Below are positions 32,825 through 41,997 of a DNA stretch of 64,000 nucleotides, piece after piece. The stretch spans positions 1-64,000 of the forward strand of contig NZ_JADZAT010000032.1 of NCBI RefSeq assembly GCF_020852455.1, written 5' to 3'. Under the pieces are notes generated by a model. That model saw only the letters and a list, made by a program, of their open reading frames with translations. It made no database searches and had not been told where the DNA came from. This stretch comes from Novosphingobium sp. Its GTDB lineage: Bacteria > Pseudomonadota > Alphaproteobacteria > Sphingomonadales > Sphingomonadaceae. Numbering within the stretch: the stretch's first letter is position 1; each line of letters starts with the position of its first letter. The position numbers and the translations under genes were made by a program.

Positions 32825-33879
32825 GCGTATTCCCAGCGCGGCACGCCGCGTTGGCCGGGCTGGCGGTTGGGCGAATAGCCCAGCTTGCGCAGTGTCTCGT
32901 CGGTCGACTGATAGAAGGTGCCAATCTGGTAGATCGCCTTGGCTTCGGGCCCGCTGGCAACATCTCGGTGCAGTTCGTTGGCGATCCGCACCATCTGTTC
33001 GACCTGCTGGACCGAGGTCATCCGTTCGCCCTTGCGGCTCCACAGGTTGTCCTCAATCCCGCAGCGCACGTGCAGGCCCAGCGCAATCGCGATGGCGCTG
33101 AACGGCGCGACATTGCGCATGACCGTCTCGATCGTCAGGACTGCGCCATCGGGCACGCGGCGGGCGAATTCAATCAGGTCGGCGGGATGGGTCCCGGCCG
33201 CGCCGCTGCCGATCGCGACATAGTTGAGCACCAGCGGCCCCTGATAATGGCCCTTGCGGATCAGCCGCTCGACCGTTTCCAGCTGGCTCATGTCGCCAAC
33301 CATGAAGTGCGGCTGGATGCCATTGGCAACCAGGCGCTTGAGGTGTTCTTCCATGAACACCGGGCCGCATTCGAAATACATGTTGCGATAGGCTTCGAAC
33401 ATTGCCGGGTTGGTCAGGCAGGTGCCTTCGATATCGCTGGCGTCCATCAGCGCGGAAATGTCCATCTGGTTGGTGTTGACTGCGATCGTCACCTGGTCGG
33501 GCTTGGGGCTCAACTCAGCCAGCATGTGGCGGGTGTCGTCGGACAGCCACTTGGCCTCGCTGCCCTCGCCTTCGGGGGCGAACGAGATCGAACCGCCAAC
33601 CTGGATCAGCATGTCCGGGCAAGCAGTGCGTATCCGGTCGATCATCTCATTGAACATCGACAGGCGCTTGGAACCCGAACCATCGGCCTCGCGGCAGTGC
33701 AGGTGCAGCACGGTGGCTCCGGCGTTGTAGCAATCGACCGCCTTCTGAACCTGTTCTTCCATGGTCACCGGGATATCTTCCGGGAAATCACCGGGCAGCC
33801 ACTGTGGGCCATAGGGGGCGACCTGGATCACCAGCTTTTCCTGGTTTTCGGGGAGCAGGCTATCGTCAAGGAAATGCAT
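32821..33879 (-). CDS. BKACE (DUF849) beta-keto acid cleavage enzyme 1
   Basis: This 352-aa TIM-barrel enzyme belongs to the family of 3-keto-5-aminohexanoate cleavage enzyme. Members react a beta-keto acid with acetyl-CoA to give acetoacetate and a new acyl-CoA. The zinc histidines are H59 and H61 (VLHLHCRE), and the third ligand Glu lies in GIEDNLWSRKGER. Other conserved stretches are IQVGGSISFAPEGEG, TIAVNTNQMD and VLNYVAIGSGAAGTHP. It is similar along its whole length to the copy at 36125. AAGGAGG precedes ATG. It follows the CMD gene by 2 nt and overlaps the SDR start. The natural substrate is not evident. Confidence 0.88.
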   Translation of the reverse strand: MHFLDDSLLPENQEKLVIQVAPYGPQWLPGDFPEDIPVTMEEQVQKAVDCYNAGATVLHLHCREADGSGSKRLSMFNEMIDRIRTACPDMLIQVGGSISFAPEGEGSEAKWLSDDTRHMLAELSPKPDQVTIAVNTNQMDISALMDASDIEGTCLTNPAMFEAYRNMYFECGPVFMEEHLKRLVANGIQPHFMVGDMSQLETVERLIRKGHYQGPLVLNYVAIGSGAAGTHPADLIEFARRVPDGAVLTIETVMRNVAPFSAIAIALGLHVRCGIEDNLWSRKGERMTSVQQVEQMVRIANELHRDVASGPEAKAIYQIGTFYQSTDETLRKLGYSPNRQPGQRGVPRWEYA

Positions 33880-33881
33880 GT

Positions 33882-34265
33882 TCAGTCCTCCTTGGTGGGC
33901 GGCACAGGCAGGCCGCGCTTGTTCATTTCTTCGGCCAGCATCGGCGCGCCCAGCGCAACCGAGTGGATTCCCAGCACCGCGACCAGTTGCAGCACCGCCA
34001 TCACCTCTTCGGGAGTCGCCCCGACCTCGAGCGCCTTGGCGATGTGGCGGCGGGTGCCCGGCGCGTACATGTGGGTACAGCTGGCATCGACCGCGATCGC
34101 GATCAGCTCGTAGGTCTTGGGATCGATGATCCCCTTGCGGACCGAATGGGTTCCCATGTCGAGGAACTTTTCCATCCATTCCGCGTCAAAGGCTGCGGCC
34201 TCGTCCCAGGCCTGGTTCCACTGCCCGCCGGCCCGCATCGCGTCGCTGATCGGTGTCGCGCTCAC
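33882..34265 (-). CDS. Carboxymuconolactone decarboxylase/AhpD-family protein
   Basis: This 127-aa small helical protein has the CMD core: GIIDPKTYELIAIAVDASCTH, RRHIAKALEVGATPEEVMAVL and GIHSVALGAPMLAEE. The single Cys (DASCTHMY) sits where AhpD has C-x-x-C, so peroxidase activity is unlikely. CMD proteins include decarboxylases of aromatic catabolism and many unassigned relatives. The start is a GTG with GGGGAG 7 nt upstream. It is first in module 1, divergent from AraC-1 (83 bp). Confidence 0.85.
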   Translation of the reverse strand: MSATPISDAMRAGGQWNQAWDEAAAFDAEWMEKFLDMGTHSVRKGIIDPKTYELIAIAVDASCTHMYAPGTRRHIAKALEVGATPEEVMAVLQLVAVLGIHSVALGAPMLAEEMNKRGLPVPPTKED

Positions 34266-34327
34266 TTGGCTCTCCCCTGTGTCTATGCCGTGCCTCTAGC
34301 CGGGATAGCGCTTGCGTTCTTTACAAT

Positions 34328-34357
34328 TTGCGCCATATTCTTTCGAATATGAGCCAT
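34328..34357 (+). promoter_or_regulatory. Operator region of AraC-1: 21-bp direct repeat plus inverted repeat
   Basis: TTGCGCCAT (34328-34336) and ATGAGCCAT (34349-34357) match at 7 of 9 positions and start exactly 21 bp apart, two helical turns. CATATTC-TTTC-GAATATG (34334-34340 and 34345-34351) is a perfect 7-bp inverted repeat overlapping the AraC-1 start codon. The layout suits autoregulation. It resembles the repeat at 39091-39120. Confidence 0.5.
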
Positions 34358-35359
34358 GCCGGCCTGACTGTTCGCGCCGCCGCCCTGACCGGGCTGGCCG
34401 CGCTGTGCCGCAGTTACGGTGTCGATGCCGCGCCGCTGCTGCGCCGCGCAGGGCTGCCGGCCGGGGCTGAGGCGCAACCCGACCGCCGCCTGCCGGTAGG
34501 CGCGGTCAACATGGCGTTCGAGCTGGCGGCGCTGGAATGCGGGCGCGAAGACTTTGCGTTGCGACTGTCCGAACTGCGCGGCTTTGCCAACCTTGGCCCG
34601 ATCAGCCTGCTGGCCCGCGACGAGCCGACAGTCGGCGCGGCGCTGGCCGCGATCGAGGCCTACCTGCCGCTTCACAACGATGCCCTGGCGGTGACCCGCG
34701 AACAGTTTGGCGATCTGGTGGTGTTTTACTCGCGCGTGCTGGCCTCCGGACCGAAAGCCCAGGCAACCGACATTGCCGTCGCGATGCAGCACCGGATCAT
34801 CAAGCAGCTGGCCGGTCCCGCCTGGCAGGCCGAGGAGGTCTGCCTGACCCGCCCGCGCCCGGCCGACAGTGCCAAGTACCGTCAGGTCTTCGGGCCGCAT
34901 GTGCGGTTCGGGGCCGATTTCGACGGGATCGTGATCCGCGCCGAACTGCTGGCCCGCCCCAACCCGATGGCCGAGGCGGGTCTGCGCCCCTATGCCAGCC
35001 AGCTGCTGCGGCTGACCGATCCGGGCGCAGGCGAAAGCATGACCCAGCGGGTGCGGCGGGTACTGGGGCTGCTGCTGTCGAGCGGGCGCTGCACCGCCGC
35101 GCATGTCGCCGCGCAGCTCGGCGTCTCGCGCCGCACCCTGACCCGGGCGCTTGAGGCGGAAGGCACGCGGTTCCTTGCGCTGCACGATGCCGAGCGCGAG
35201 GACGTGGCCTTGCGGCACCTCTCGGCCGGAGCGCGGAACATGGGCGAGATTGCCGATCTCTTGGGTTTTTCCAGCCCTGCGGCTTTCAGTACCTGGTTCA
35301 AGGGGCGGTTTGGGGTGAGCCCTCGGGAGTGGCGAAGGAGATCTGCAGGTCTGCGCTAA
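34349..35359 (+). CDS. AraC-family transcriptional regulator 1
   Basis: This 336-aa regulator has an N-terminal arabinose-binding-type sensor domain (PF12625-like, residues ~1-190; LCRSYGVDAAPLLRRAGLPA). The C-terminal AraC DNA-binding domain has two helix-turn-helices. The first is CTAAHVAAQLGVSRRTLTRA, and the second contains NMGEIADLLGFSSPAAFSTW followed by FKGRFGVSPREWR. Such regulators (OruR-like) usually activate an adjacent catabolic operon when the substrate binds. It faces the CMD-BKACE-SDR-MFS operon. The ATG lies within an inverted repeat, so the start is somewhat uncertain. Confidence 0.88.
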   Translation: MSHAGLTVRAAALTGLAALCRSYGVDAAPLLRRAGLPAGAEAQPDRRLPVGAVNMAFELAALECGREDFALRLSELRGFANLGPISLLARDEPTVGAALAAIEAYLPLHNDALAVTREQFGDLVVFYSRVLASGPKAQATDIAVAMQHRIIKQLAGPAWQAEEVCLTRPRPADSAKYRQVFGPHVRFGADFDGIVIRAELLARPNPMAEAGLRPYASQLLRLTDPGAGESMTQRVRRVLGLLLSSGRCTAAHVAAQLGVSRRTLTRALEAEGTRFLALHDAEREDVALRHLSAGARNMGEIADLLGFSSPAAFSTWFKGRFGVSPREWRRRSAGLR

Positions 35360-35383
35360 CTCCCCCACCAAACTCTCTGCAAC

Positions 35384-35487
35384 CGTCGCCCCGGGCTTGA
35401 CCCGGGGCCTGGCTTTTCTTCTCGGCACCTGCACCAGCTTGCGACCGTGGAAAGGCAGCTTGACCCCGGGTCAAGCCCGGGGCGACG
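35384..35487. repeat. Palindromic intergenic element, family A (copy 3)
   Basis: Perfect 24-bp inverted arms (35384-35407 and 35464-35487) have the same core as at 11596 (CCCCGGGCTTGACCCGGGG) with one base changed outside it (CGTCGC versus CGTCAC). The spacer is 56 bp. It lies between the convergent AraC-1 and hydrolase genes, where it may act as a two-way terminator. Confidence 0.93.
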
Positions 35488-35504
35488 ATGAGGAAATGGT
35501 TGGT

Positions 35505-36059
35505 CTAGACAGATAGTCGTTGGATCAATTCCAGCCCTTCCGGCCAGGGACCGAAACCGGCGGGCGGATTGAGGTGGCCCACCTCGCCCGCGTCGAGCAG
35601 CTCCGCACCCCAGGCGGTCGCCAGCTCGGCCACCTTGTCGAAGCCCGCCAGCGGATCGTTGCGACTGGCCGCGACAATGGCCGGAAACGGCAAGGGTGAA
35701 CGCGCAATCGGCACCCAGCCGTTCGCATCAAGCTCTTCATATCCGGGATAGCCCGGCGGCAGCGGGTTCTCGACGTCCGCCGGGGTGGCCAGCAAGGCGC
35801 CCTTGATCGGCCGCGTCGGGTTCTGCGCCCAGGCCGCGACCATCAGGCAGCCGGCCGAGTGCGCCGCGATCACCACTTCGCCTGCGATTCCCTGCAAGGC
35901 CGCATCGAGCGCCGCCACCCGCGCCGCGCACGATAGGCGATCGCTGGTCAGCGGTGCGACCGTCACCGATCCGGGCAAAGCCCGGGCCGCGTGCGTCTGC
36001 CAGTGGTCTTCCACATGATCACGCAGCCCGGGGACGAAGAGAATAGTCGGTCCTGGCAT
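35505..36059 (-). CDS. RBBP9/YdeN-family alpha/beta hydrolase
   Basis: This 184-aa serine hydrolase of the RBBP9 (YdeN) type has the N-terminal strand TILFVPGLRDHVEDHWQTH. The nucleophile elbow is AAHSAGCLMV (G replaced by A before His), and the Asp/His pair is probably ASRNDPLAGF and GEVGHLNPPAGFGPWPEG. The family has esterase or thioesterase-like activity with poorly known substrates. AAGGAAG lies 5 nt before ATG. It is last in module 2, where hydrolysis of an acyl-CoA or ester product would fit. Confidence 0.85.
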   Translation of the reverse strand: MPGPTILFVPGLRDHVEDHWQTHAARALPGSVTVAPLTSDRLSCAARVAALDAALQGIAGEVVIAAHSAGCLMVAAWAQNPTRPIKGALLATPADVENPLPPGYPGYEELDANGWVPIARSPLPFPAIVAASRNDPLAGFDKVAELATAWGAELLDAGEVGHLNPPAGFGPWPEGLELIQRLSV

Positions 36060-36072
36060 CAAAGCTTCCTTC

Positions 36073-36096
36073 CCCCCTCCCGCAAGCGGGAGGGGG
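36073..36096. repeat. Short GC hairpin between BKACE-2 and the hydrolase
   Basis: An 11-bp perfect stem (CCCCCTCCCGC, 36073-36083, with GCGGGAGGGGG, 36086-36096) has only AA between the arms. The CCCCCTCCC stretch also occurs in family B elements. It lies 14 nt upstream of the hydrolase start and may lower its expression relative to BKACE-2. Confidence 0.75.
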
Positions 36097-36124
36097 ACTG
36101 GATGAGCCGGCCTTGTGCGTGCAA

Positions 36125-37177
36125 TCACGCCGCGGCGCTGAGCGGGGTCGAACGGCGACCGGGACGCGGACCGGGCAGCCAGCCGTTCTTTTCCAGCGTT
36201 TCCTCGACGCTCGAATAGAAGGTGCCGATCTGGTAGATTTCCTTGGCTTCCTTGCCGCTGGCAATCGGGCGCCACAGCTCTTCGGAAATCCGCACCGCCT
36301 TTTCGATCTGCTGGACCGAGGTGGCGCGTTCGCCCTTGCGGCCCCACAGGTTGTCTTCCTGACCGACCCGGACATGCAGGCCCATCGCGATGCCCATGGT
36401 GATCAGCGGGTACATCGAGCGCATCAGCCCTTCGACCGTGCAGACTGCATTTTGCGGAAGCCGGTTGATGAATTCCATCAGGTTGCGCGGATTGGGGCCA
36501 TCGTGCCCGCCACCGATCGCCACCCAGTTGCAAACCAGCGGGCCCATGTAGTGGCCGTTCCGCACCAGTCGCTCAACCGTTTCAAGGTCGCGCGCGCAGC
36601 CGATCTGGAAGTGCGTCTGGATCCCCGCTGCGGTCAGCCGCTTCATGTGTTCCTTCATGAAGGCCGGACCGGCATCGTAATACATCTCGGTATAGGCTTC
36701 GCGGTAGACGTCCCACATGGTGGTGCCCTTGGCGTCTTCCTCGGTGATCAGCTCCATCACGTTCATCTGGTTGGTGTTGACCGCCAGGGTAACCTGATCG
36801 GGCACGGGCTTGAGATCGGCCAGCATGTGCCGGGTATCGTCGTCGAGCCATTCCGCCGCCGCACTCTCGCTCTTGGGAGCAAAGCTGATCGAGCCGCCGA
36901 CCTGCAGCAGCATGTCGGGCACGGCAGTACGCAGCCGGTCGAGCATTTCGTTGAACCGGTCGAGATCCTTCGATCCGGTGCCGTCGGGCTCGCGCACGTG
37001 CAGGTGCAGCACGGTCGCCCCGGCGTTGTAGCAATCGACTGCCTTCTGGACCTGTTCGGCGTAGCTGACCGGAATGTCGTCGCTGTCCTGCGGCATGAAG
37101 CTGGGGGCATAGGGCGCGACCTGGATCACCAGCGGGTCCTGGTTTTCGGGAAGCAGGCTTTCGTCGAAGAATTGCAT
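36125..37177 (-). CDS. BKACE (DUF849) beta-keto acid cleavage enzyme 2
   Basis: This 350-aa enzyme has the same architecture as the copy at 32821 and shares long blocks with it (EQVQKAVDCYNAGATVLHLH, QVGGSISFAP, DDTRHMLA, VNTNQM). The zinc residues are H58 and H60, with the third-ligand Glu in GQEDNLWGRKGER. Differences cluster in substrate-contact regions (CARDLETVER versus DMSQLETVER; CNWVAIGGGHDGPNP versus LNYVAIGSGAAGTHP), suggesting related but distinct substrates. GAGGAG lies about 8 nt upstream of ATG. It is third in the QOR-TauD-BKACE-hydrolase operon. Confidence 0.88.
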   Translation of the reverse strand: MQFFDESLLPENQDPLVIQVAPYAPSFMPQDSDDIPVSYAEQVQKAVDCYNAGATVLHLHVREPDGTGSKDLDRFNEMLDRLRTAVPDMLLQVGGSISFAPKSESAAAEWLDDDTRHMLADLKPVPDQVTLAVNTNQMNVMELITEEDAKGTTMWDVYREAYTEMYYDAGPAFMKEHMKRLTAAGIQTHFQIGCARDLETVERLVRNGHYMGPLVCNWVAIGGGHDGPNPRNLMEFINRLPQNAVCTVEGLMRSMYPLITMGIAMGLHVRVGQEDNLWGRKGERATSVQQIEKAVRISEELWRPIASGKEAKEIYQIGTFYSSVEETLEKNGWLPGPRPGRRSTPLSAAA

Positions 37178-37203
37178 CTCTCTTCTCCTCTTGGTCCTCA
37201 AAT

Positions 37204-38052
37204 TCAGAAGGGTTTGTCGCCAATGATCCCGGCGCGCTCCATCTGGCGCACGCAGGGGGGGTAATCCATCACGGCGTAGTGCTGGGTGCAGCGGTTGTCC
37301 CAGATCGCCATGGAATTCGGCTTCCAGCGCCAGCGGACCTGATATTCGGGGATCTGTGCGCGGCCGATCAGGTAGTGCAGCAGCTGGGCAGCGCCGGGCG
37401 CATAGTCGATCCCGTAGCGGACGTTGGCACTGGTGTGAAAATTGGTGAAATGGGTGGTGAAGCCGCAGACGTAGAGGCTCTTGCGGCCCGTCTCGGGGTG
37501 GGTGCGCACCACCGGATGCTCGGCATCGGGAAACTGCGCTTTCAGCGCGAGGCGCTTTTCGGCCGGCATCCGCGCGCCAAAGCTTGCCTCGATCGAGTGG
37601 CGGGCCTTCAACGGCGCGATGGTTTCCTTGATGTGATCGGCCAGATCCTCATAGGCGCGTTCCATGTTGGCCCACATCGTGTCGCCGCCCACCGGCGGGC
37701 AGGTAACGCAGCGCAGCACCGCGCCCATCTGCGGCGCCTCGCGCCAGGTGGTATCGGCGTGCCACGAATTCTCGTAGAAATCGGGCGGCGAATTCTCATC
37801 CTTGTAGATCCGCACCAGCCCGGGATTGTCGGGATCGCTGCCGGCGACCGGGTGATCCTCCAGCTGGCCAAAACGCTGCGCGAAGGCGACGTGGTCGGCC
37901 CGGGAAATGTCCTGATCGCGCAAGAACAGCACCTTGTGGTCCAGCAGCGCCGCCCGGATCGCGCCGAACAGGTCATCGTTGCGCGCGGCTTCGGCCAGGT
38001 TAACGCCGCTGAGTTCGGCGCCGATATGCTGGGTGAGTTTTTCGATCTTCAT
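37204..38052 (-). CDS. TauD/TfdA-family 2-oxoglutarate-dependent dioxygenase
   Basis: This 282-aa non-heme iron enzyme has the facial triad H98-x-D100 (SWHADTTW) and H258 (CTQHYAV), with R269 positioned to bind 2-oxoglutarate. The N-terminal IGAELSGVNL and the loop KVLFLRDQDIS are family hallmarks. Relatives hydroxylate taurine, sulfonates, aryloxyalkanoates or carnitine precursors, often causing C-S, C-O or C-N cleavage. The substrate here is not recognisable. The start overlaps the oxidoreductase stop (ATGA). Confidence 0.9.
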   Translation of the reverse strand: MKIEKLTQHIGAELSGVNLAEAARNDDLFGAIRAALLDHKVLFLRDQDISRADHVAFAQRFGQLEDHPVAGSDPDNPGLVRIYKDENSPPDFYENSWHADTTWREAPQMGAVLRCVTCPPVGGDTMWANMERAYEDLADHIKETIAPLKARHSIEASFGARMPAEKRLALKAQFPDAEHPVVRTHPETGRKSLYVCGFTTHFTNFHTSANVRYGIDYAPGAAQLLHYLIGRAQIPEYQVRWRWKPNSMAIWDNRCTQHYAVMDYPPCVRQMERAGIIGDKPF

Positions 38053-39026
38053 AGCACGAACACCGATGAACCGATGGTCTTGCCGGCCTCGAGATCGCGG
38101 TGCGCCTGGACGCATTGGTCAAGGCTGTAGCGCTGGCCAATCTCGACCGTGATCGTGCCGGAAGACAGGTTGTCGAACCAGAATTTCGCCATTTCGGCGC
38201 GCTCGGCCGGATCGGCAAAGAAGTCGGCGAAGGCTGGGCGGATGAAATAGACCGAGCCTTGCAGCATCAACTGGAAGGCATCGATCGGCGGGATCGGGCC
38301 CGAGGCGGTGCCGCAGCCGACCAGCACCCCGCGCCGCCGCAGCGATTTGAGCGAGCCTGCGAAAGTGTCCGCGCCGACGCTGTCGAACACGGTCTGGACG
38401 CCTTCGCCATGGGTCAGTTCCTTGACCCGCGCGGCCACATCCTCGCGCCGGTAGAAGACGATTTCGTCGCAGCCCATCGCCCGGGCCTTGGCTGCCTTCT
38501 CCTCGCTTGAGACGGTGCCGATGACCCGCAGCCCCAGCAGCTTGGCAACCTGGATCGCCAGCAGTCCTACCCCACCCGCAGCGGCGTGGAGCAGCACAGT
38601 ATCCCCGGCCTTGAGCCGCGGATCGGCCTTCATCATCCAGTAAACCGCTGTCAGCCCGCGCATGGTCGAGGCGGCGGCCACTTCGAACGAGACCGTGTCG
38701 GGCAGCTTGAGCAGCGGCGCGGCGGGCATAACCCGTTCTTCGGCATAGGCGCCCAGCGGCCCGCCGTTGTAACTGACCCGGTCACCCACCTCGACACCGG
38801 TCACCCCCTCGCCCACGGCCAGCACTTCGCCCGCGCCTTCAACGCCGATCCCGCAGGGCGGCTGCACCGGGTAATAGCCGGAGCGGAAATAGGTATCGGC
38901 AAAGTTGCAGCCGACCGCGTGGTGACGGATCCGCACCTCGCCCGGGCCCGGATCGCCGACTGCCACGTCCTCCAGCCTGAGGACTTCGGGTCCACCCGTT
39001 TCGTGAAAGCGCACAGCCTTGGCCAT
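38049..39026 (-). CDS. NADPH:quinone oxidoreductase-like enzyme (MDR superfamily)
   Basis: This 325-aa zinc-free medium-chain dehydrogenase has the N-terminal GGPEVLRLEDVAVGDPGPGE and the family motif RSGYYPVQPPCGIGVEGAGE. The nucleotide-binding loop is LLHAAAGGVGLLAIQVAKLLG. No catalytic or structural zinc cysteines are seen. These enzymes reduce quinones or enoyl/enone groups with NADPH. GGGAG lies 9 nt upstream of ATG. It is first in module 2, divergent from AraC-2. Confidence 0.9.
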   Translation of the reverse strand: MAKAVRFHETGGPEVLRLEDVAVGDPGPGEVRIRHHAVGCNFADTYFRSGYYPVQPPCGIGVEGAGEVLAVGEGVTGVEVGDRVSYNGGPLGAYAEERVMPAAPLLKLPDTVSFEVAAASTMRGLTAVYWMMKADPRLKAGDTVLLHAAAGGVGLLAIQVAKLLGLRVIGTVSSEEKAAKARAMGCDEIVFYRREDVAARVKELTHGEGVQTVFDSVGADTFAGSLKSLRRRGVLVGCGTASGPIPPIDAFQLMLQGSVYFIRPAFADFFADPAERAEMAKFWFDNLSSGTITVEIGQRYSLDQCVQAHRDLEAGKTIGSSVFVL

Positions 39027-39090
39027 CGCTTGATTCTCCCGTTTGCTTATGGTCACTGGATAGCGCGAAGGTGGCTTGCGGTTTTCACAT

Positions 39091-39120
39091 TTGGTGCCAT
39101 AGTTTTTGCAATTGGTGACA
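39091..39120 (+). promoter_or_regulatory. AraC-2 operator: direct repeat 21 bp apart
   Basis: TTGGTGCCA (39091-39099) and TTGGTGACA (39112-39120) match at 8 of 9 positions and start 21 bp apart, two helical turns. They lie in the 113-bp gap between the oxidoreductase and AraC-2. This is the standard arrangement for an AraC-family dimer. Confidence 0.6.
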
Positions 39121-39139
39121 CGCACCACGGAGGCAGGCC

Positions 39140-40218
<1,079 letters not shown>

Positions 40219-40334
40219 CCGGTACGCCGTGCGTGCCGCGCCCTATGCGTCAGCCGCGCGCCGGGGTCAATCCATCCGATCAACCTGTAGATTTTTCAGG
40301 GTTTACCTTACGGCCACGGGCGCGCAGCTTTCCT

Positions 40335-40355
40335 TGCATCGTATTGAACGATGCA
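40335..40355 (+). promoter_or_regulatory. Perfect inverted repeat upstream of aqpZ
   Basis: TGCATCGT (40335-40342) and ACGATGCA (40348-40355) form a perfect 8-bp inverted repeat with a 5-bp spacer, 11 bp before the aqpZ start. It may be an operator or a leader hairpin that exposes or hides the GGAGGGG ribosome-binding site. Confidence 0.5.
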
Positions 40356-40366
40356 TGGAGGGGACA

Positions 40367-41065
40367 ATGAACAACATCAGAAGCTTGTGGGCCGAGACCT
40401 TCGGCACCTTCTGGCTGGTCTTCGGCGGCTGCGGCAGCGCGGTCTTTGCCGCCGCCTGGCCAGAGCTGGGGATCGGCTTTGCCGGGGTCGCGCTGGCCTT
40501 CGGGCTGACCGTGCTGACCATGGCCTATGCCGTGGGACATATTTCGGGCGGGCATTTCAACCCGGCGGTCACCGTGGGCCTGTGGGCCGGCGGACGGTTC
40601 GAGGCGCGTAACGTGCTGCCCTATGTGGTGGCGCAGGTGGTGGGCGCGATCCTGGCCGCTTTCGTGCTCTACTGGATCGCCAGCGGCAAGCCGGGCTGGG
40701 ATCTGGCCGCCAATGGCCTGGCCAGCAATGGCTATGGTGATCATTCGCCGGACAAGTATTCGCTGGCCGCGGCCTTCGCGACCGAGGTGGTGCTGACCGC
40801 GTTCTTCCTGATCGTGATCATGGGATCGACCCACAAGCTGGCCCCGACCGGCGCGGCGCCCATCGCGATCGGTCTGGCGCTGACGCTGATCCACCTGATC
40901 TCGATCCCGATCACCAATACGTCGGTGAACCCGGCGCGCAGCACCGGGCCGGCCCTGCTGGAAGGTGGCATCGCCCTGGCGCAGTTGCCACTGTTCTGGG
41001 TGGCCCCGCTGATCGGCGGTGCGCTGGGCGGCTGGATCTATCGCACGCTGCTCTGCGAAAACTGA
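40367..41065 (+). CDS. aqpZ: Aquaporin Z
   Basis: This 232-aa water channel has six membrane segments and both NPA boxes: HFNPAVT in the first half and SVNPARS in the second. The N-terminal [19 protein letters not shown] and the loop [20 protein letters not shown] are those of AqpZ. R of NPARS is the selectivity-filter arginine, and the small residues around it indicate a water-specific channel. GGAGGGGAC precedes ATG at 40367. Upstream is an 8-bp inverted repeat, and downstream a bidirectional terminator. Confidence 0.95.
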   Translation: MNNIRSLWAETFGTFWLVFGGCGSAVFAAAWPELGIGFAGVALAFGLTVLTMAYAVGHISGGHFNPAVTVGLWAGGRFEARNVLPYVVAQVVGAILAAFVLYWIASGKPGWDLAANGLASNGYGDHSPDKYSLAAAFATEVVLTAFFLIVIMGSTHKLAPTGAAPIAIGLALTLIHLISIPITNTSVNPARSTGPALLEGGIALAQLPLFWVAPLIGGALGGWIYRTLLCEN

Positions 41066-41086
41066 GCGCGCCGCACTGGCGCAAAA

Positions 41087-41127
41087 CAAGAAACCCCCGG
41101 AGCCTTGCGGCGCCGGGGGTTTTCTTG
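41087..41127. terminator. Bidirectional terminator between aqpZ and petC
   Basis: CCCCCGG (41094-41100) pairs with CCGGGGG (41113-41119). The flanks CAAGAAA and TTTTCTTG extend the stem with one bulged T. T-rich tracts on both strands make it a terminator for aqpZ and for the convergent bc1 operon. Confidence 0.88.
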
Positions 41128-41147
41128 TGGCCGGTCTGGCGAAGAGC

Positions 41148-41969
41148 TTAGTGGCCCTTCTTCTCCGCCCAGATGTTGCGATAGGACATATAGCCCAGAA
41201 CGGTCGCAAACAGCATGAATAGCACCCACCACAGTCCGGTCTGGTGGCGCTGCTCAAGCTCAGGCTCGGCAGTCCAGACCAGGAACGCGGCAACATCCTG
41301 CGCCATCTGGTCCTTGGTCGCCTTGGTCCCGTCGGTGTAGGTAACCAGGTCGTCCGAGGCGAGCGGCGGCGCCATCGCGATGTTGAGGTTCGCGAAGTAG
41401 GGGTTGTAGTGCATGTTCTCGCCGGTCTTGGCGTCAGGGAATTCCTTCAGCAAGGCGGCGGGCTGCTGGGCCTCGTAACCGGTCAGCAGCGAATAGACGT
41501 AAGCCGCACCGCCATGACGCGCCTTGGTGATCAGCGACAGATCGGGCGGATTGCCGACCCCGGCATAGATCACCTTGGGGAACTTGTCCGAGGGCTGGCC
41601 CGGACGGTCCTTGATCTCGCCGGTCAGCGGGTCCTTGGCGCTAACGGTCGCCTTGGCGGCGATCGCCTTCACTTCGGTTTCGCTGTAGCCCAGCGCAGCG
41701 AGGCTGCGATAGGACACCTGGCCCATCGAGTGGCAGCTGGCGCAAACCCCTTGATAGACTTCGAAGCCGCGCTTGAGCTGGGCCTTGTCGAACTTGCCGA
41801 AAATGCCGTCGCTCTTGAGCTTGAGGTCCTTCAGGTGGTGGTTGACATAGGCCTTCTCAACCGTGTGCGGCAGGCCGTCCTTGCTGAGCTGGATCGTGTC
41901 GAGCGTCAGCGACCAGAGCAACGCAGCCGTAAAGAACAGGCCGGTGAGGATGGAGATGATGCGGATCAT
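41148..41969 (-). CDS. petC: Cytochrome c1 subunit of the bc1 complex
   Basis: This 273-aa subunit carries covalent heme c1 and passes electrons from the Rieske centre to cytochrome c. The heme motif C76-A-S-C79-H80 is in YQGVCASCHSMGQVSYR. The axial Met is in LNIAMAPPL, and NPPDLSLITKARHGG is a family block. There are hydrophobic segments at the N-terminus (residues ~4-22) and near the C-terminus (WWVLFMLFATVLGYMSYRN). It is last in the petA-petB-petC operon. Confidence 0.95.
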   Translation of the reverse strand: MIRIISILTGLFFTAALLWSLTLDTIQLSKDGLPHTVEKAYVNHHLKDLKLKSDGIFGKFDKAQLKRGFEVYQGVCASCHSMGQVSYRSLAALGYSETEVKAIAAKATVSAKDPLTGEIKDRPGQPSDKFPKVIYAGVGNPPDLSLITKARHGGAAYVYSLLTGYEAQQPAALLKEFPDAKTGENMHYNPYFANLNIAMAPPLASDDLVTYTDGTKATKDQMAQDVAAFLVWTAEPELEQRHQTGLWWVLFMLFATVLGYMSYRNIWAEKKGH

Positions 41970-41997
41970 GGTTATCTCTTTCCGTCTGTCCTGAAGG

